Assembly: GCF_963662735.1 (NCBI RefSeq)
Contig: NZ_OY759744.1
Span: forward strand, 1,406,153 to 1,470,152
Direction of reading: 5' to 3'
Length of the DNA stretch: 64,000 nt
From: an uncultured Methanoregula sp.
GTDB lineage: Archaea > Halobacteriota > Methanomicrobia > Methanomicrobiales > Methanospirillaceae
Shown here: one piece after another, positions 25,404 through 35,604 of the stretch
Position numbering within the stretch: position 1 is the first letter of the stretch
Layout: the number at the start of each line of letters is the position of its first letter
Notes under the pieces: generated by a model
Databases searched by the model: none
What the model saw: the letters and a program-made list of their open reading frames with translations, nothing else
Told to the model about the DNA's origin: nothing
Translations under genes and position numbers: made by a program

Positions 25404-26645
25404 ATGTTATACCGAACCGTCCTAAAAACCGGCGACAGCCTCTCGATCCTCGGCTTTGGCTGCATGCGCTACCCATCGAAGCGGACCGGGGGAATCGACG
25501 AGGAACGCACCATCCGGCAGATCCGGCACGCCATCGACAACGGGGTCAACTATCTCGATACTGCCCCGGTCTACCATCTCGGGAAGAGCGAACCGATCCT
25601 TGCCCGGGCGCTTGCCGACGGCTACCGGGAGAAAGTCCGGATCGCAACCAAGCTCCCCCACTGGTCGGTCTTTGAACGGGCCGACATGGACCGGATCCTC
25701 GACACCCAGCTCAAAACCCTCCAGACCGATCATATCGATTATTACCTGATCCACAGTTTGAGCAAAAGCAGTTTTGAGAGCATGAAGATGCTGGGCATCC
25801 TTGAATTCCTCGACAGTGCAAAAAAGGACGGGAGGATCCGAAATGCCGGTTTTTCCACACACGCGAATAACGCGGTATTCAAAGAGATCGTGGATGCCTA
25901 CTCGTGGGATTTCTGCCAGATCCAGTACAACTATCTCGATGAACAGAACCAGGCCGGGACAGCCGGCCTTGAGTATGCTGCAGGAAAAGGGCTTGCCGTC
26001 ATCATCATGGAACCCCTGCGGGGAGGCAACCTTGCCGGGAGGATGCCGGAAACAATCCAGGCCATCTGGGATAGCGCTCCCGTGAAACGTTCCCCGGCGG
26101 AGTGGGCGCTGCGCTGGGTCTGGAACCACCCGGAAGTGACCGTTGTCCTCTCCGGGATGAACGATGAATCCCATATCGATGAGAACATCCGGACAGCAGG
26201 CACCGCCCTTCCCCATTCTCTCACGGACCAGGACCTTGCCACGATTCACCGGGTACGGGACGAGTACCGGCGCCTGATGAAAGTCGGATGCACCGGGTGC
26301 GGGTACTGCATGCCCTGCCCGGCCGGAGTGGATATCCCCGGCTGTTTTGCAAGCTACAATGCCCATGCCCTGTTCCCTCATGACCGGACCACAAAGTTCC
26401 ACTATATCGGGCAGCACGGCGGCCTTATGGGGGAGAAGTCCTCGGCAGGGCTCTGCCGGCAGTGCGGCAAGTGCACGAAAGCCTGCCCTCAGGCTCTGCC
26501 CATACCTTCCCTGATGAAGGACGTGTCCCGGGAGATGGAAGGGATGATGAACGTGGTAGTCCCGGTTCTCCGGGGCGGGATCTGGTGCATGAACAAGCTC
26601 GGGCGCGTGCGCCGGTTCGTTACAGGTGACAAGGCCCATGACTGA
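25404..26645 (+). CDS. Aldo/keto reductase with C-terminal 4Fe-4S domain (COG1453-like)
   Basis: A 413-residue protein. Residues ~1-290 form an AKR barrel (LGFGCMRYP; catalytic Asp/Tyr region LDTAPVYH; Lys in ATKLPHW; His in DYYLIHSL). The C-terminus carries Cys motifs CTGCGYCMPCPAGVDIPGC and CRQCGKCTKACPQ for iron-sulfur clusters, so NAD(P)H- and ferredoxin-type electron transfer may be combined. The substrate is unknown. GGAG sits seven bases before the ATG. It overlaps the TetR gene. A paralogue is at 47168. Confidence 0.9.
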   Translation: MLYRTVLKTGDSLSILGFGCMRYPSKRTGGIDEERTIRQIRHAIDNGVNYLDTAPVYHLGKSEPILARALADGYREKVRIATKLPHWSVFERADMDRILDTQLKTLQTDHIDYYLIHSLSKSSFESMKMLGILEFLDSAKKDGRIRNAGFSTHANNAVFKEIVDAYSWDFCQIQYNYLDEQNQAGTAGLEYAAGKGLAVIIMEPLRGGNLAGRMPETIQAIWDSAPVKRSPAEWALRWVWNHPEVTVVLSGMNDESHIDENIRTAGTALPHSLTDQDLATIHRVRDEYRRLMKVGCTGCGYCMPCPAGVDIPGCFASYNAHALFPHDRTTKFHYIGQHGGLMGEKSSAGLCRQCGKCTKACPQALPIPSLMKDVSREMEGMMNVVVPVLRGGIWCMNKLGRVRRFVTGDKAHD

Positions 26646-27213
26646 ACACATCAGTGACAAGCGGGAAGCGATCCTGCAGACGGCGCTCACCCTGTTTACA
26701 GAACGGGGTTTTTTCGGGACGCCCACGTCGCTGATCTCGAAGGAGGCCGGGGTTGCTACCGGCACCCTCTTCTTCTATTTCAAGACAAAAGAAGAACTCA
26801 TCGACACGCTGTACCGGCAGATCAAGGCAGAGGCCGCTGCTGCCATGTGCCGGGGAATTGAGGCTGAACCCGATGCGAAAACAAAGCTGCACCGTCTCGG
26901 CCTCAACGCGGTTGCATGGGGGCTGACGTTTCCTGAAAAACGGAAATTCATGGAGCAGTTCGCCCACTCCTCCTTTGTTTCGACAACGGCGCACGAGGAG
27001 GGGATGTCCCGCTTCGCGTTCCTGCAGGACCTCATCCTGGATGGAATCCGGGAGGGCACGGTCAGGGATGGCGATCCCCAGCTCCTGATCGCGATGATGG
27101 CCTCCTCCTTATCGGGGCTAATGTCACGGGTTTCTGCTGTGAAGACCCCTGCAAAGAGGAAGGAGATCATTGAACAGGGACTGGATTTTGTCTGGAACGG
27201 GGTAAAAGCATGA
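26638..27213 (+). CDS. TetR-family transcriptional regulator
   Basis: A 191-residue repressor. Residues ~8-55 form the TetR helix-turn-helix (KREAILQTALTLFTERGFFGTPTSLISKEAGVATGTLFFYF); the helical ligand domain follows. I start at MTEHISDK (26638), overlapping the reductase stop by eight bases. It probably binds the palindrome at 25365-25384 and controls the whole reductase/ABC operon. Confidence 0.9.
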   Translation: MTEHISDKREAILQTALTLFTERGFFGTPTSLISKEAGVATGTLFFYFKTKEELIDTLYRQIKAEAAAAMCRGIEAEPDAKTKLHRLGLNAVAWGLTFPEKRKFMEQFAHSSFVSTTAHEEGMSRFAFLQDLILDGIREGTVRDGDPQLLIAMMASSLSGLMSRVSAVKTPAKRKEIIEQGLDFVWNGVKA

Positions 27214-27265
27214 AACGGGACGTGAATCTGATGACGACCCAACAGGAAATAACAGGAGTAGATAC

Positions 27266-27991
27266 ATGTCAGTAATACTGGAAGCAAAGGAACTGTCCAA
27301 GGTGTATGGCGAGGTAACGGCCGTCAATAAGGTCTCGCTCGCCGTGAAGGAAGGCGCGCTCTTCGGATTGCTCGGGCCCAACGGCTCCGGCAAGACCACG
27401 ATGATCAAGATGCTGACCGGGCAGACCCGGCCAACCTCGGGCTCGGCAACCGTGCTCGGCCTTGACGTGGAAAAGGACCCGGTCGGGGTCCGGGCAAACG
27501 TCGGGATCATCCCCGAGCAGGAGACCCCTCCCAGTTTCCTCACCGCCCGGGAATACCTTGATTTTGTCGGGGCCATCCGGAAGATCCCCGACATCAGCGA
27601 ACGGGCTGACTGGTGGTTTGATTTCCTCGAATTCAGGGACAAGAAAAATGTCCTCTGCAAGGATCTCTCCCGGGGCACCCGGCAGAAACTGATGTTTGCC
27701 CAGGCCTTCGTCCACGAGCCGGCGCTCGCTCTCATAGACGAGCCCCTGATCAACTTCGACCCGATCATGCAGGACGTTGTCAAGGACTACCTTGCTGAAT
27801 ATGCAAAGAAAGGAAAAACGATCTTCATCTCCACGCATATCCTCGAAGTTGCCGAGGAGATCTGTTCGGAGTTCGCCATCCTGCACAAGGGCAACCTGCT
27901 CCATACCGGCCCGGTAGCCGACCTGACTGCCCGGAACGAGCACCTGTCCTCGTTCTTCCTCTCGCTTGTCCGGAAGGATCGCCATGCTTGA
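27266..27991 (+). CDS. ABC exporter ATPase
   Basis: A 241-residue nucleotide-binding protein of the CcmA/multidrug type: Walker A GPNGSGKT (37-44), a degenerate signature LSRGTRQK, Walker B LALIDEP, and FISTHILEVAEEICSE. The LSRGTRQ signature replaces the common LSGGQ, as in many DRA-type exporters. It is coupled to the permease by an eight-base overlap. Confidence 0.9.
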   Translation: MSVILEAKELSKVYGEVTAVNKVSLAVKEGALFGLLGPNGSGKTTMIKMLTGQTRPTSGSATVLGLDVEKDPVGVRANVGIIPEQETPPSFLTAREYLDFVGAIRKIPDISERADWWFDFLEFRDKKNVLCKDLSRGTRQKLMFAQAFVHEPALALIDEPLINFDPIMQDVVKDYLAEYAKKGKTIFISTHILEVAEEICSEFAILHKGNLLHTGPVADLTARNEHLSSFFLSLVRKDRHA

Positions 27992-29390
27992 TCTCTTTAA
28001 AAACATGGTCAAAGAGGAGTGGCGGATGCACTCCACGATGTTCGGGAGCCTCTCCTTTGCAATGTTCCCGGTGATGATCTTCGGGATCGCGTTCATGAGT
28101 TCGTTCCTCCTGCCGCTCCTGCGAACCAGCCTCCCGGCCGGCAATATTGCGCTCATGACCCACGCTAGTTTCCTGATGCTCGGGTTCATGGTCGGGGCGT
28201 TCGGCCTTCTCGGGAACGAAGTGATGAACCGCAGGTTCGGGCAGGCCAGCCTTCTCGCCTACTCCGCCCGGAGCCTGCCGCTTTCAGGCCAGTTCATCTT
28301 CCTGAATTTCGTGGTCAAGGACCTCATCTACTACTTCTTCCTCTGGGTCTTCCCGTTCGGCCTCGGGTATATCCTTGCCTCCCCGTTCATCGGCGTCCCG
28401 CTCGCGGCGGCCCTGCTCCTCCTCCTTACGCTGACCCTCTCGTTCCTCTTCGGGCTTTGCGTGGTCTTCTTCCTCTCGACCATCTACGCCCGGTCCCATG
28501 CACTGCTCTGGTTGCTCATAGTTCTCCTCGGGGCCGGTTGTGGTACGATCGTGGCAGTCACGGGCATGAACCCGGTGCTCTTCTTCCCGCCGCTGCTGCT
28601 CTATGCCTCGTTCTCGTGGCCACTCTTCATGCTCACCTGCCTTGCCCTGGTCATCCTGTTCTCGGTATCGGTTGCCCTGTTCGACCCGCAGCCCACCGGG
28701 CACGAGAAGGAGGTCCGGAATTCCTTTGCACCGCTCCTTGCGAAGTTTGCCTTCCTGCCCAACCCGCCCCTGGCTGCAAAGGACTTCATCGACCTGTACC
28801 GGAGCGGGAGCGTTATCGGCCAGACCCTATTTTCGTTCCTGATCCCGCTTGCGGTGATCTGGTTCTTCCTCTCCCTCATGGGCCCGTACTTTCCTCCGCA
28901 TGGCCTCATCTTCATGTTTGCCATTGTTGCCGGCGTGATCGCGTCGACCATGTACACGTGGGTCACGATGTTCGACACCTTCGGGCCCTATGCCTGCCTG
29001 CCGGTAGCGGTCAGCACGCTCATCTCCGGGAAAGTGACCACGTTCTCCCTTCTCCAGATCGTGCCGGCGGGTTTCATTGCCGTGGTGGCGATCCTGTCCG
29101 GTGAAATCCAGAATCTTGTACCTGCCGTGATTCTCTGCCTCGCCATATCGTTCTACGCTGCCGGCATAATGGTCTGGCTTACCGGGCTCTCCCCGAACGT
29201 TCTCGTCTATGACGTGAAAGTCCTCTTCATCTACCTCATTCTTGTCGGGATTGCGCTGACAATCTTCACGGCAGTTGCGTTTGCCAATCCCCTCTGGGCC
29301 ATTACTTCCGCAGTTCTCATCCTGCCGGCGTGGCTTTTTGTCCGGAAGGCGAAAGTGAAATGGGATGCAGTCGATCCTGCAGGGTTCTGA
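27984..29390 (+). CDS. ABC exporter membrane protein
   Basis: A 468-residue, highly hydrophobic protein with roughly ten predicted membrane helices and one longer cytoplasmic loop (QPTGHEKEVRNSFAPLL). I do not recognise a named family beyond ABC-2-like permeases. The start at MLDLFKNMV (27984) overlaps the ATPase gene. With that ATPase it should export a compound sensed by the operon's TetR protein. Confidence 0.8.
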   Translation: MLDLFKNMVKEEWRMHSTMFGSLSFAMFPVMIFGIAFMSSFLLPLLRTSLPAGNIALMTHASFLMLGFMVGAFGLLGNEVMNRRFGQASLLAYSARSLPLSGQFIFLNFVVKDLIYYFFLWVFPFGLGYILASPFIGVPLAAALLLLLTLTLSFLFGLCVVFFLSTIYARSHALLWLLIVLLGAGCGTIVAVTGMNPVLFFPPLLLYASFSWPLFMLTCLALVILFSVSVALFDPQPTGHEKEVRNSFAPLLAKFAFLPNPPLAAKDFIDLYRSGSVIGQTLFSFLIPLAVIWFFLSLMGPYFPPHGLIFMFAIVAGVIASTMYTWVTMFDTFGPYACLPVAVSTLISGKVTTFSLLQIVPAGFIAVVAILSGEIQNLVPAVILCLAISFYAAGIMVWLTGLSPNVLVYDVKVLFIYLILVGIALTIFTAVAFANPLWAITSAVLILPAWLFVRKAKVKWDAVDPAGF

Positions 29391-29569
29391 AATTTTCTTT
29401 TTTTAGGGAAACGGATTAGTACGCCCGTCCCAAAAGTGCTCTGTATGTGCCAGGATGATACCGGCTGGCGGTCCGGATGGGATTTTGTTCATCGGATCCT
29501 CCGTCAGTCCTTCCTGCTTCTGCTGCAAGTGTTTATTGTCTTTCCCTTCCAACCGCTAGGGATCATATC

Positions 29570-30934
29570 ATGTCGGCCACCCAGTTTTTTCCCATTCCTC
29601 CCGAGATGTTTGCCCTTGCCTGCGATACCGTCAGCAGGAAGGTATCCCGGCTCCCGTTCCTGCGGAGTGGCGTTATGGTCAATGGCGAACTGCTGGGGGT
29701 TGCCATGGAATGCCTCAATGCCGAGGTCAAGAAGACCCTTGCCCTCACTACACCGCAGAATTCGCTCGTAATTCCTGAAGACGGGCTCGACCGGTGTATC
29801 GAGGAGCGCCTCCAGGTGCCGGGCAAAACGGTTGTTCCGGTGATCGCGGAGGTGCTCTGCAGTGCCGGGATCGCAGAGCATGCGGATATCCAGGAGCGGG
29901 GGTTCCCCCATCCCCGGAAAGGAATACGCCTGCTCGGCCCGTGGACCTGGCACATTGCCTCCGTTATGCCCCCGGTGAACCTTCCCGGTTCCGGCCATGA
30001 CGGGAGCTCCTCGCCATTCTCCTGGATGAGCGTCTGCCCGGTCTGCCGGACCGGCATCCTGAACCGGGTAGTGGGAAAACAGCTCTTCGGCATTCCCCAC
30101 ACCGAGTTCTATATCGAGTGCTCCCATTGCGGGGCAAAGTTCATACCGGTCGGCACCCAGTTCCGCCTGGTATCCATTGCAAGCATCCGCGACCCCCTCT
30201 GGAAAAAGAACCTTGACAAGACATTCCCTCCCGAGACCTGGGCGGCTCTTGCGCGCGGCACGAGCCCCGGGGGAAATCCGCTCCTGCGAAAACCGGAAAA
30301 GAAGCCTGACAGCCCGCTGCTGGCAGCTCCTCTCTTTACCCTGACCCAGCTCAAGGACGGTTCCTTTGCCGTTCCGTTCCAGGGCAAGGTCATCTATTTC
30401 CGGCCGGCCAAACTGACGTTTTCCGGCGGGGTGAAAGAAGATCTCTTTACCCGGTCAAAAACCATCCTCCAGGATCTTCTTGAGAAACCTTCCTGTGAGC
30501 ACCTGCGGTCACCCGTGAACGCGAAGTACTCCCGGTACCTTCCCATGGCCACCGGGCTCTTCCTTGGCCAGCTCAAGGAACGCCACGATCCCTTTTACCG
30601 CGAATTCCTCAACACGTACGGGGATGAAAAATACGGCACATTCCGGCTTGAGGAGTCCCGGGAGTCCGACAAAAAAGGCATCCTGATCGTGGTTGTAAAG
30701 AAGGGCTTGTATCACGTGGCCGACTGCCCGGCAAGTATCCGCAGCACTGTCAATGACACCTTCGGCCGTCTCCTGCCCGATGACTGCCTGCTTGGCCATG
30801 ACAGCATTCGGTGCCGGATCAATGCGGTTCTCTGCAACAACAAAACTGATGCGGGCCTGTACTGCTATGTTTGCGAAAACGGGGATGAACGGGAGACGAT
30901 TCTCCAGAGTATCAGGGAGTGCATTGCTCTCTGA
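29570..30934 (+). CDS. Hypothetical protein with central zinc ribbon
   Basis: A 454-residue soluble protein I do not recognise. Residues ~154-195 hold two Cys pairs, CPVC and CSHC, about 30 residues apart, the layout of a zinc ribbon. The N-terminal domain is mixed alpha/beta and the C-terminal ~200 residues contain KYSRYLPMATGLFLGQL and a beta-rich end with further Cys (YCYVCENG). The start at 29570 follows AGGGATCATATC. It stands alone between the ABC operon and the next zinc-ribbon gene. Confidence 0.7.
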   Translation: MSATQFFPIPPEMFALACDTVSRKVSRLPFLRSGVMVNGELLGVAMECLNAEVKKTLALTTPQNSLVIPEDGLDRCIEERLQVPGKTVVPVIAEVLCSAGIAEHADIQERGFPHPRKGIRLLGPWTWHIASVMPPVNLPGSGHDGSSSPFSWMSVCPVCRTGILNRVVGKQLFGIPHTEFYIECSHCGAKFIPVGTQFRLVSIASIRDPLWKKNLDKTFPPETWAALARGTSPGGNPLLRKPEKKPDSPLLAAPLFTLTQLKDGSFAVPFQGKVIYFRPAKLTFSGGVKEDLFTRSKTILQDLLEKPSCEHLRSPVNAKYSRYLPMATGLFLGQLKERHDPFYREFLNTYGDEKYGTFRLEESRESDKKGILIVVVKKGLYHVADCPASIRSTVNDTFGRLLPDDCLLGHDSIRCRINAVLCNNKTDAGLYCYVCENGDERETILQSIRECIAL

Positions 30935-31044
30935 TCGCCAGCAAAATCCTCAGCATTGCTATCGGACACCGATCAGAGAATTTTTCTTATCTGATGAGAA
31001 CATTATAGATAACTAGTCCGGATATCGTAACACGGAGTTCATCG

Positions 31045-32514
31045 ATGAAATGCCCTCACTGCGGGATGAATATCAGAGATAACGTCGTCGAATGCGGCTA
31101 TTGCGGCGGCCAGGTAGCGAAGCGGCCGGAGAAACCGGCAGCCGGATCCGGCAAGAGTGCAGTTCCGGCAGCAAGGGGGGCATCGCAGAAACAGAATATG
31201 GCCGACGATGCGGAGATGGAAGATGAAGAAGGGGGAGGCCTTTCCGCATATCTCCAGCCCGGCGAGCAGGTTTTAGTCGGCTCGCTCAACGTATCCGTAA
31301 AAAAATTCTTTTTCCACGCATATCTCACCAACCAGCGGATCTTCCTTATCGATACCCAGGAAAAGAAGCTCAAGGTCACGGCAAAGGATGTGCCGCGCGA
31401 TACGATCGTGGGAAGCATTGTAGAATTCTCCGAGAGTTCGGATCCTGTTCTTGTCCTTTCCATCCGTTCCGGTGATGATGATGTCAAGACCATGAAACTG
31501 GTCTTTGCCCAGAACGGTTCGGACCGTTCCGCCGAGATCGACGAATGGATTGCCCTGCTGCAGGAAGCAGAGGCTCCCAAAAAGAGCCGGAAACCGCCCG
31601 TGCAGGCGCCGGTCAAGCCGGAAGTTCATGAAGAGGAACCTGAACCCGAGGAGTACGCTGAAGAGCCACCGGTAGTGGCCCGCCCGGTAAAACCTCCGGT
31701 ACGGCAGGAACTCCACCCGGCCCGGAAGCCAGCCAAGGATCACGAGAGGCAGCCCCCGGTCAAGCGTATCGTTTCCCCGTATAAGATCCAGGAAGAGGAG
31801 CCGGAACCAGAACCTGAACCGGAGCCCGAACCGGAAGTTGTTGTTGCCCCGCGGCGACCCCAGCCCCAGGTGCGGCAGGTCAGCGAACCGGTACGACGGC
31901 CCGTTATCACCTCCAGTTATGACCGGGAGATCCCGGCTGCAAAAGAGCCGGCAGCCCCGCAGGTGAGAAAACCTGAAGTCCAGTCCGCGATGAAAGTGGC
32001 AATGAAAGGTGCCGTAAAACCGCAGAATGTGCCGGTTGCCCAGCCGGTGAGGCGGATGGTGGCGCAGCCGGTCCGGCAGCCGGAACCGGAACCCGTGTTC
32101 GAGTTCGAACCGGAGCCGGAACCGGAACCTGAAGTCCGGGCACCGGTACGCCGCCCGGTACAAGCTCAGGTCCCGGCAGAACCGCAGCATCACGAAGAGC
32201 CTGTTGATACCCCCCAGTTCTGTCACAACTGCGGCAAGAAACTCCCGCATTCAGCGAATTTCTGCCCGGGCTGCGGTACAAAACTGGGCCAGCACCGGAC
32301 CCTTCCCCAGGCCTCCCGTCACCAGCCAACGCAGTCTGACAAGAGGATGACCCGGACCGATCCCCCGGGCCACGAACAGCGGGCACACCGCGAGACGGCG
32401 GATGCCGATGATGAGGATGAGATCGGCGAAGTCCCGGTCCCGACCAAGCCCCCTGTCAAGAAAGCGCCAAAAGGAAGCGAGATGACCATTCTCCATAAAT
32501 TCCTCCGGCGTTAA
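31045..32514 (+). CDS. Double zinc-ribbon protein with PH-like domain and Glu-Pro repeats
   Basis: A 489-residue protein: N-terminal zinc ribbon (CPHC...CGYC, residues 3-20); a PH/GRAM-like beta domain (about 70-175, GEQVLVGSLNVSVKKFFFHAYLTNQRIFLID); a long Pro/Glu/Arg-rich disordered middle with Glu-Pro runs near 250-265 and 350-365; a second ribbon near 392-411 (CHNC...CPGC). No signal or membrane segment. GGAG sits seven bases before the ATG. It looks like a scaffold that binds lipids or proteins through the PH domain (inference). Confidence 0.8.
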   Translation: MKCPHCGMNIRDNVVECGYCGGQVAKRPEKPAAGSGKSAVPAARGASQKQNMADDAEMEDEEGGGLSAYLQPGEQVLVGSLNVSVKKFFFHAYLTNQRIFLIDTQEKKLKVTAKDVPRDTIVGSIVEFSESSDPVLVLSIRSGDDDVKTMKLVFAQNGSDRSAEIDEWIALLQEAEAPKKSRKPPVQAPVKPEVHEEEPEPEEYAEEPPVVARPVKPPVRQELHPARKPAKDHERQPPVKRIVSPYKIQEEEPEPEPEPEPEPEVVVAPRRPQPQVRQVSEPVRRPVITSSYDREIPAAKEPAAPQVRKPEVQSAMKVAMKGAVKPQNVPVAQPVRRMVAQPVRQPEPEPVFEFEPEPEPEPEVRAPVRRPVQAQVPAEPQHHEEPVDTPQFCHNCGKKLPHSANFCPGCGTKLGQHRTLPQASRHQPTQSDKRMTRTDPPGHEQRAHRETADADDEDEIGEVPVPTKPPVKKAPKGSEMTILHKFLRR

Positions 32515-32710
32515 TTTCTCCTTCATCTTCCGGGCCGGTTTTTAAAAAAGTTCCTGCGATTCCGCGTATTGTTTTTGTGCTATCTCCGGATTGCAAATGA
32601 ATCCTGATCGGAGATATGCTGCATTTTTCTTGCCGGGATCGGCGTTTTGAAGATGCCCGGGTATTACCCAAAGTAATAAAATTGTGGTAACAATTGTGCT
32701 TTTAGAAATC

Positions 32711-32718
32711 GTTATATC
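32711..32718 (+). promoter_or_regulatory. TATA box of the metK-his cluster
   Basis: GTTATATC lies about 45 bases before the metK ATG, which itself has GAGGT at five bases. Transcription would start near 32740, leaving a leader of about 25 nt. Confidence 0.45.
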
Positions 32719-32762
32719 AACTCCAGCCCCCATAATTACTACGAAGTGTCACGAGGTAATCA

Positions 32763-33965
32763 ATGAAGAGAAATATCCAGATTGAAGCATTAGACCAGAT
32801 ACCCCTTGAAAAACAGCGGATCGAACTCGTTGAACGCAAATGCCTTGGCCACCCGGACAGCCTTGCCGACGGGATTGCCGAATCGATCAGCCAGGCACTC
32901 TGCAAGACGTACCTTGAGGAATTCGGGGTCGTCCTTCACCACAACACCGACCAGGGTGAAGTCGTAGCCGGTGAATCGTCACCCAAGTTCGGTGGCGGGA
33001 AGATGATCCGCCCGATGTATGTCCTCCTCGACGGACGTGCCACCAAGCAGTTCGAAGGCGTCACCATCCCCACCGATTCCGTTGCTGTCGAAGCAGCCCA
33101 CAAGTATATCCACAAGATCCTCCCGGAACTCAACCTTACCCGCGACCTTATTGTGGATTGCCGTCTCGGGACCGGGTCAACCGACCTGCGGGATGTCTTC
33201 AAGCCGAGCACAGGAAAAGTTCCCCGGTCAAACGACACCTCCTTCGGTGTCGGCCATGCTCCCTTCTCGGATGTCGAGACAATCATCCGGAACAGCTCCG
33301 AATACATCGATACAAAACTCCGGAAGAAGTATCCCGCCATCGGCCAGGATATCAAGATCATGGGACTGCGTGACGGGAACACCATCACCCTCACGATTGC
33401 CTGTGCCATCGTTGACCGCTACTGTAAGGATATCCGGGAATACTCGGAATACATGAGCCTGCTCAACGAGGAGATCACGGCAATTGCCAAGAAGAGCACC
33501 AAGCGCAAGGTTGTTGTCCACGTCAACACCGCCGACGACATCAAGAAGAAGAGCGTTTTCCTCACCGTAACCGGAACCTCCGCCGAGATGGGCGACGACG
33601 GATCTGTCGGCCGCGGCAACCGGTGCAACGGGCTCATCACCCCCAACCGCCCGATGAGCATGGAAGCAACGAGCGGCAAGAACCCGATCAACCATATCGG
33701 CAAGATCTACAACCTCCTCTCCACCCAGATTGCCCGCGAATGTGTCACGAAAGTAGACGGCATCGAAGAGATGTACGTCCGGCTGCTCTCCCAGATCGGC
33801 AAGCCGATCGACCAGCCGCTTGTGGCAAGTGTCCAGGTCCTGCCACAGTGTGGTATCAAGCTCAAGGACATCAATGCGGACATCCTTGAGATCGTTGACT
33901 TCCAGCTGGCAAATGTTACCCAGATCACCGAGAAGGTCATCGAAGGCAAGCTCAAGACCTTCTGA
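32763..33965 (+). CDS. Archaeal S-adenosylmethionine synthetase
   Basis: A 400-residue enzyme of the archaeal MAT family, distinct from bacterial MetK. Recognisable segments: [89 protein letters not shown] and [15 protein letters not shown]. It makes AdoMet from methionine and ATP. It is followed by hisG after seven bases. Confidence 0.95.
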   Translation: MKRNIQIEALDQIPLEKQRIELVERKCLGHPDSLADGIAESISQALCKTYLEEFGVVLHHNTDQGEVVAGESSPKFGGGKMIRPMYVLLDGRATKQFEGVTIPTDSVAVEAAHKYIHKILPELNLTRDLIVDCRLGTGSTDLRDVFKPSTGKVPRSNDTSFGVGHAPFSDVETIIRNSSEYIDTKLRKKYPAIGQDIKIMGLRDGNTITLTIACAIVDRYCKDIREYSEYMSLLNEEITAIAKKSTKRKVVVHVNTADDIKKKSVFLTVTGTSAEMGDDGSVGRGNRCNGLITPNRPMSMEATSGKNPINHIGKIYNLLSTQIARECVTKVDGIEEMYVRLLSQIGKPIDQPLVASVQVLPQCGIKLKDINADILEIVDFQLANVTQITEKVIEGKLKTF

Positions 33966-33972
33966 TACAACA

Positions 33973-34887
33973 ATGGCGAAATCTGCAAAGATCATAAAAA
34001 AACCTGCCACCCCCACCTCTTTTTCTGACGTTGTACGGCTGGCGATCCCCAACAAGGGCAGGATTGCTGCGCCGATCATGGACCTTGTCGAGAAGAGCGG
34101 GCTCCACCTGGCAGAGAACGGGGAACGGAGACTGATCGCCCGGACCCTCGACCCGCACGTGGAGATCCTGTTTGCCCGTCCGGTGGACATTCCCGAGTAC
34201 GTGGCAACCGGGGCCGCCGATCTCGGCATCACCGGCCACGACATGGTCGTGGAACGGGAAGCTGACGTGGAAGAGCTCCTCGACCTCCAGTTCGGCAAGG
34301 CAAAACTGGTGCTTGCCGTGCACGAGGATTCGGATATCGCCTCGGCAAAACAGCTGACCGGCCTCAAAATTGCAACGGAGTTCCCGGTAATAACCCGGAA
34401 CTATTTCAAAAAGCACAAGGTGAATGTCGAGGTCGTACTGGTAGGCGGTGCCTGCGAAGCAACGCCGCACCTCGGCATTGCAGATGCAATCATCGATCTC
34501 TCCAGCTCGGGAACAACCCTCAAGACCAACCGCCTCCGGGTCATCGACGAGGTGCTGGTGACTTCAACCCACCTCATCGCGAACCGGGCCTCGCTCCGTT
34601 CCAAGAAAGAGAAGATCGACGAGATCCACCTGGCGCTGGAGAGCGTGATCCGGGCCCGCGGCCAGTGTTACCTGATGATGAACGTGAAACGGGCCTCGCT
34701 TGAGACCGTGAAACGCGTGCTGCCGGGTCTTTCCGGCCCGACGGTGATGGATGTTGCATCGAGCGAGGACCTCGTTGCCGTGCATGCCGTTGTCAACGAG
34801 GAACGGGTCTATACCCTGATCAATGCGCTGAAACGGGCGGGGGCCAAGGATATCCTCGTCATGGCCATCCAACGGATGATTCGCTGA
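33973..34887 (+). CDS. hisG: ATP phosphoribosyltransferase (long form)
   Basis: A 304-residue long-form HisG, first step of histidine synthesis. VRLAIPNKGRIAAPIMDLVEKSG opens the catalytic part; GAADLGITGHDMV and VGGACEATPHLGIADAIIDLSSSGTTL are family blocks; the last ~75 residues form the regulatory histidine-binding domain. Because it is the long form, no HisZ is needed. I start at MAKSAKIIKK (33973), after the MAT stop. Confidence 0.94.
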   Translation: MAKSAKIIKKPATPTSFSDVVRLAIPNKGRIAAPIMDLVEKSGLHLAENGERRLIARTLDPHVEILFARPVDIPEYVATGAADLGITGHDMVVEREADVEELLDLQFGKAKLVLAVHEDSDIASAKQLTGLKIATEFPVITRNYFKKHKVNVEVVLVGGACEATPHLGIADAIIDLSSSGTTLKTNRLRVIDEVLVTSTHLIANRASLRSKKEKIDEIHLALESVIRARGQCYLMMNVKRASLETVKRVLPGLSGPTVMDVASSEDLVAVHAVVNEERVYTLINALKRAGAKDILVMAIQRMIR

Positions 34888-34893
34888 TCCATT

Positions 34894-35604
34894 ATGAGAA
34901 TATTTCCTGCTGTCGATATCCTCGGGGGGCGGTGCGTCCAGCTCGTCCAGGGCAGGCGCGAGAGTGCAACTGCATACGGTAATCCTCTGGACTGTGCCAC
35001 CCGGTGGCTTGACGAGGGCGCTGACGCCCTCCACGTCATCAACCTCGACGGGGCGTTTGGCAGTGCTGCGAAAAATGCGGAACTCATCGCCGATCTCATC
35101 AGAAAAACCGGCGTGGAGATCGAGCTCGGGGGCGGCATCCGCTCCCTTGACGATGCAAAGCACTGGCTCGATACCGGCGTGTCCCGCATTATCATCTCCA
35201 CGCTTGCTACCCAGGATCCCGGGTGTATCCGTATCCTTGCCGGCGAATTCGGGAGCGACCGGATCATGGCGGGAGTTGATGCCAAGGGCGGTCAGATCGC
35301 TGTCCACGGATGGCAGGAGACTGCCGGGGACTATCTCGGCTGGGCGAAACGGTTCGAAGATCTCGGTGCCGGCTCCCTGCTCTACACGAACGTGGATGTC
35401 GAGGGGCTCCAGCAGGGAGTCAGGTTCGAACCGGTAAAACGGCTGATCGATCACGTGACTATCCCGGTCGTTGTTGCCGGCGGGGTCTCATCCCGCCCGG
35501 ACGTGGCCGGGCTGCGGCAGGCCGGGGCGTACGGGGCGGTTCTCGGCTCATCCCTGTACAGCGGAAAGATATCCTTAAAGGATGCACTGGAGGAATCTCA
35601 ATGA
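34894..35604 (+). CDS. hisA: ProFAR isomerase
   Basis: A 236-residue TIM-barrel isomerase of histidine synthesis. [18 protein letters not shown] opens the chain with the catalytic Asp; [33 protein letters not shown] and [16 protein letters not shown] supply the phosphate sites. It overlaps hisB by four bases (ATGA). Confidence 0.93.
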   Translation: MRIFPAVDILGGRCVQLVQGRRESATAYGNPLDCATRWLDEGADALHVINLDGAFGSAAKNAELIADLIRKTGVEIELGGGIRSLDDAKHWLDTGVSRIIISTLATQDPGCIRILAGEFGSDRIMAGVDAKGGQIAVHGWQETAGDYLGWAKRFEDLGAGSLLYTNVDVEGLQQGVRFEPVKRLIDHVTIPVVVAGGVSSRPDVAGLRQAGAYGAVLGSSLYSGKISLKDALEESQ

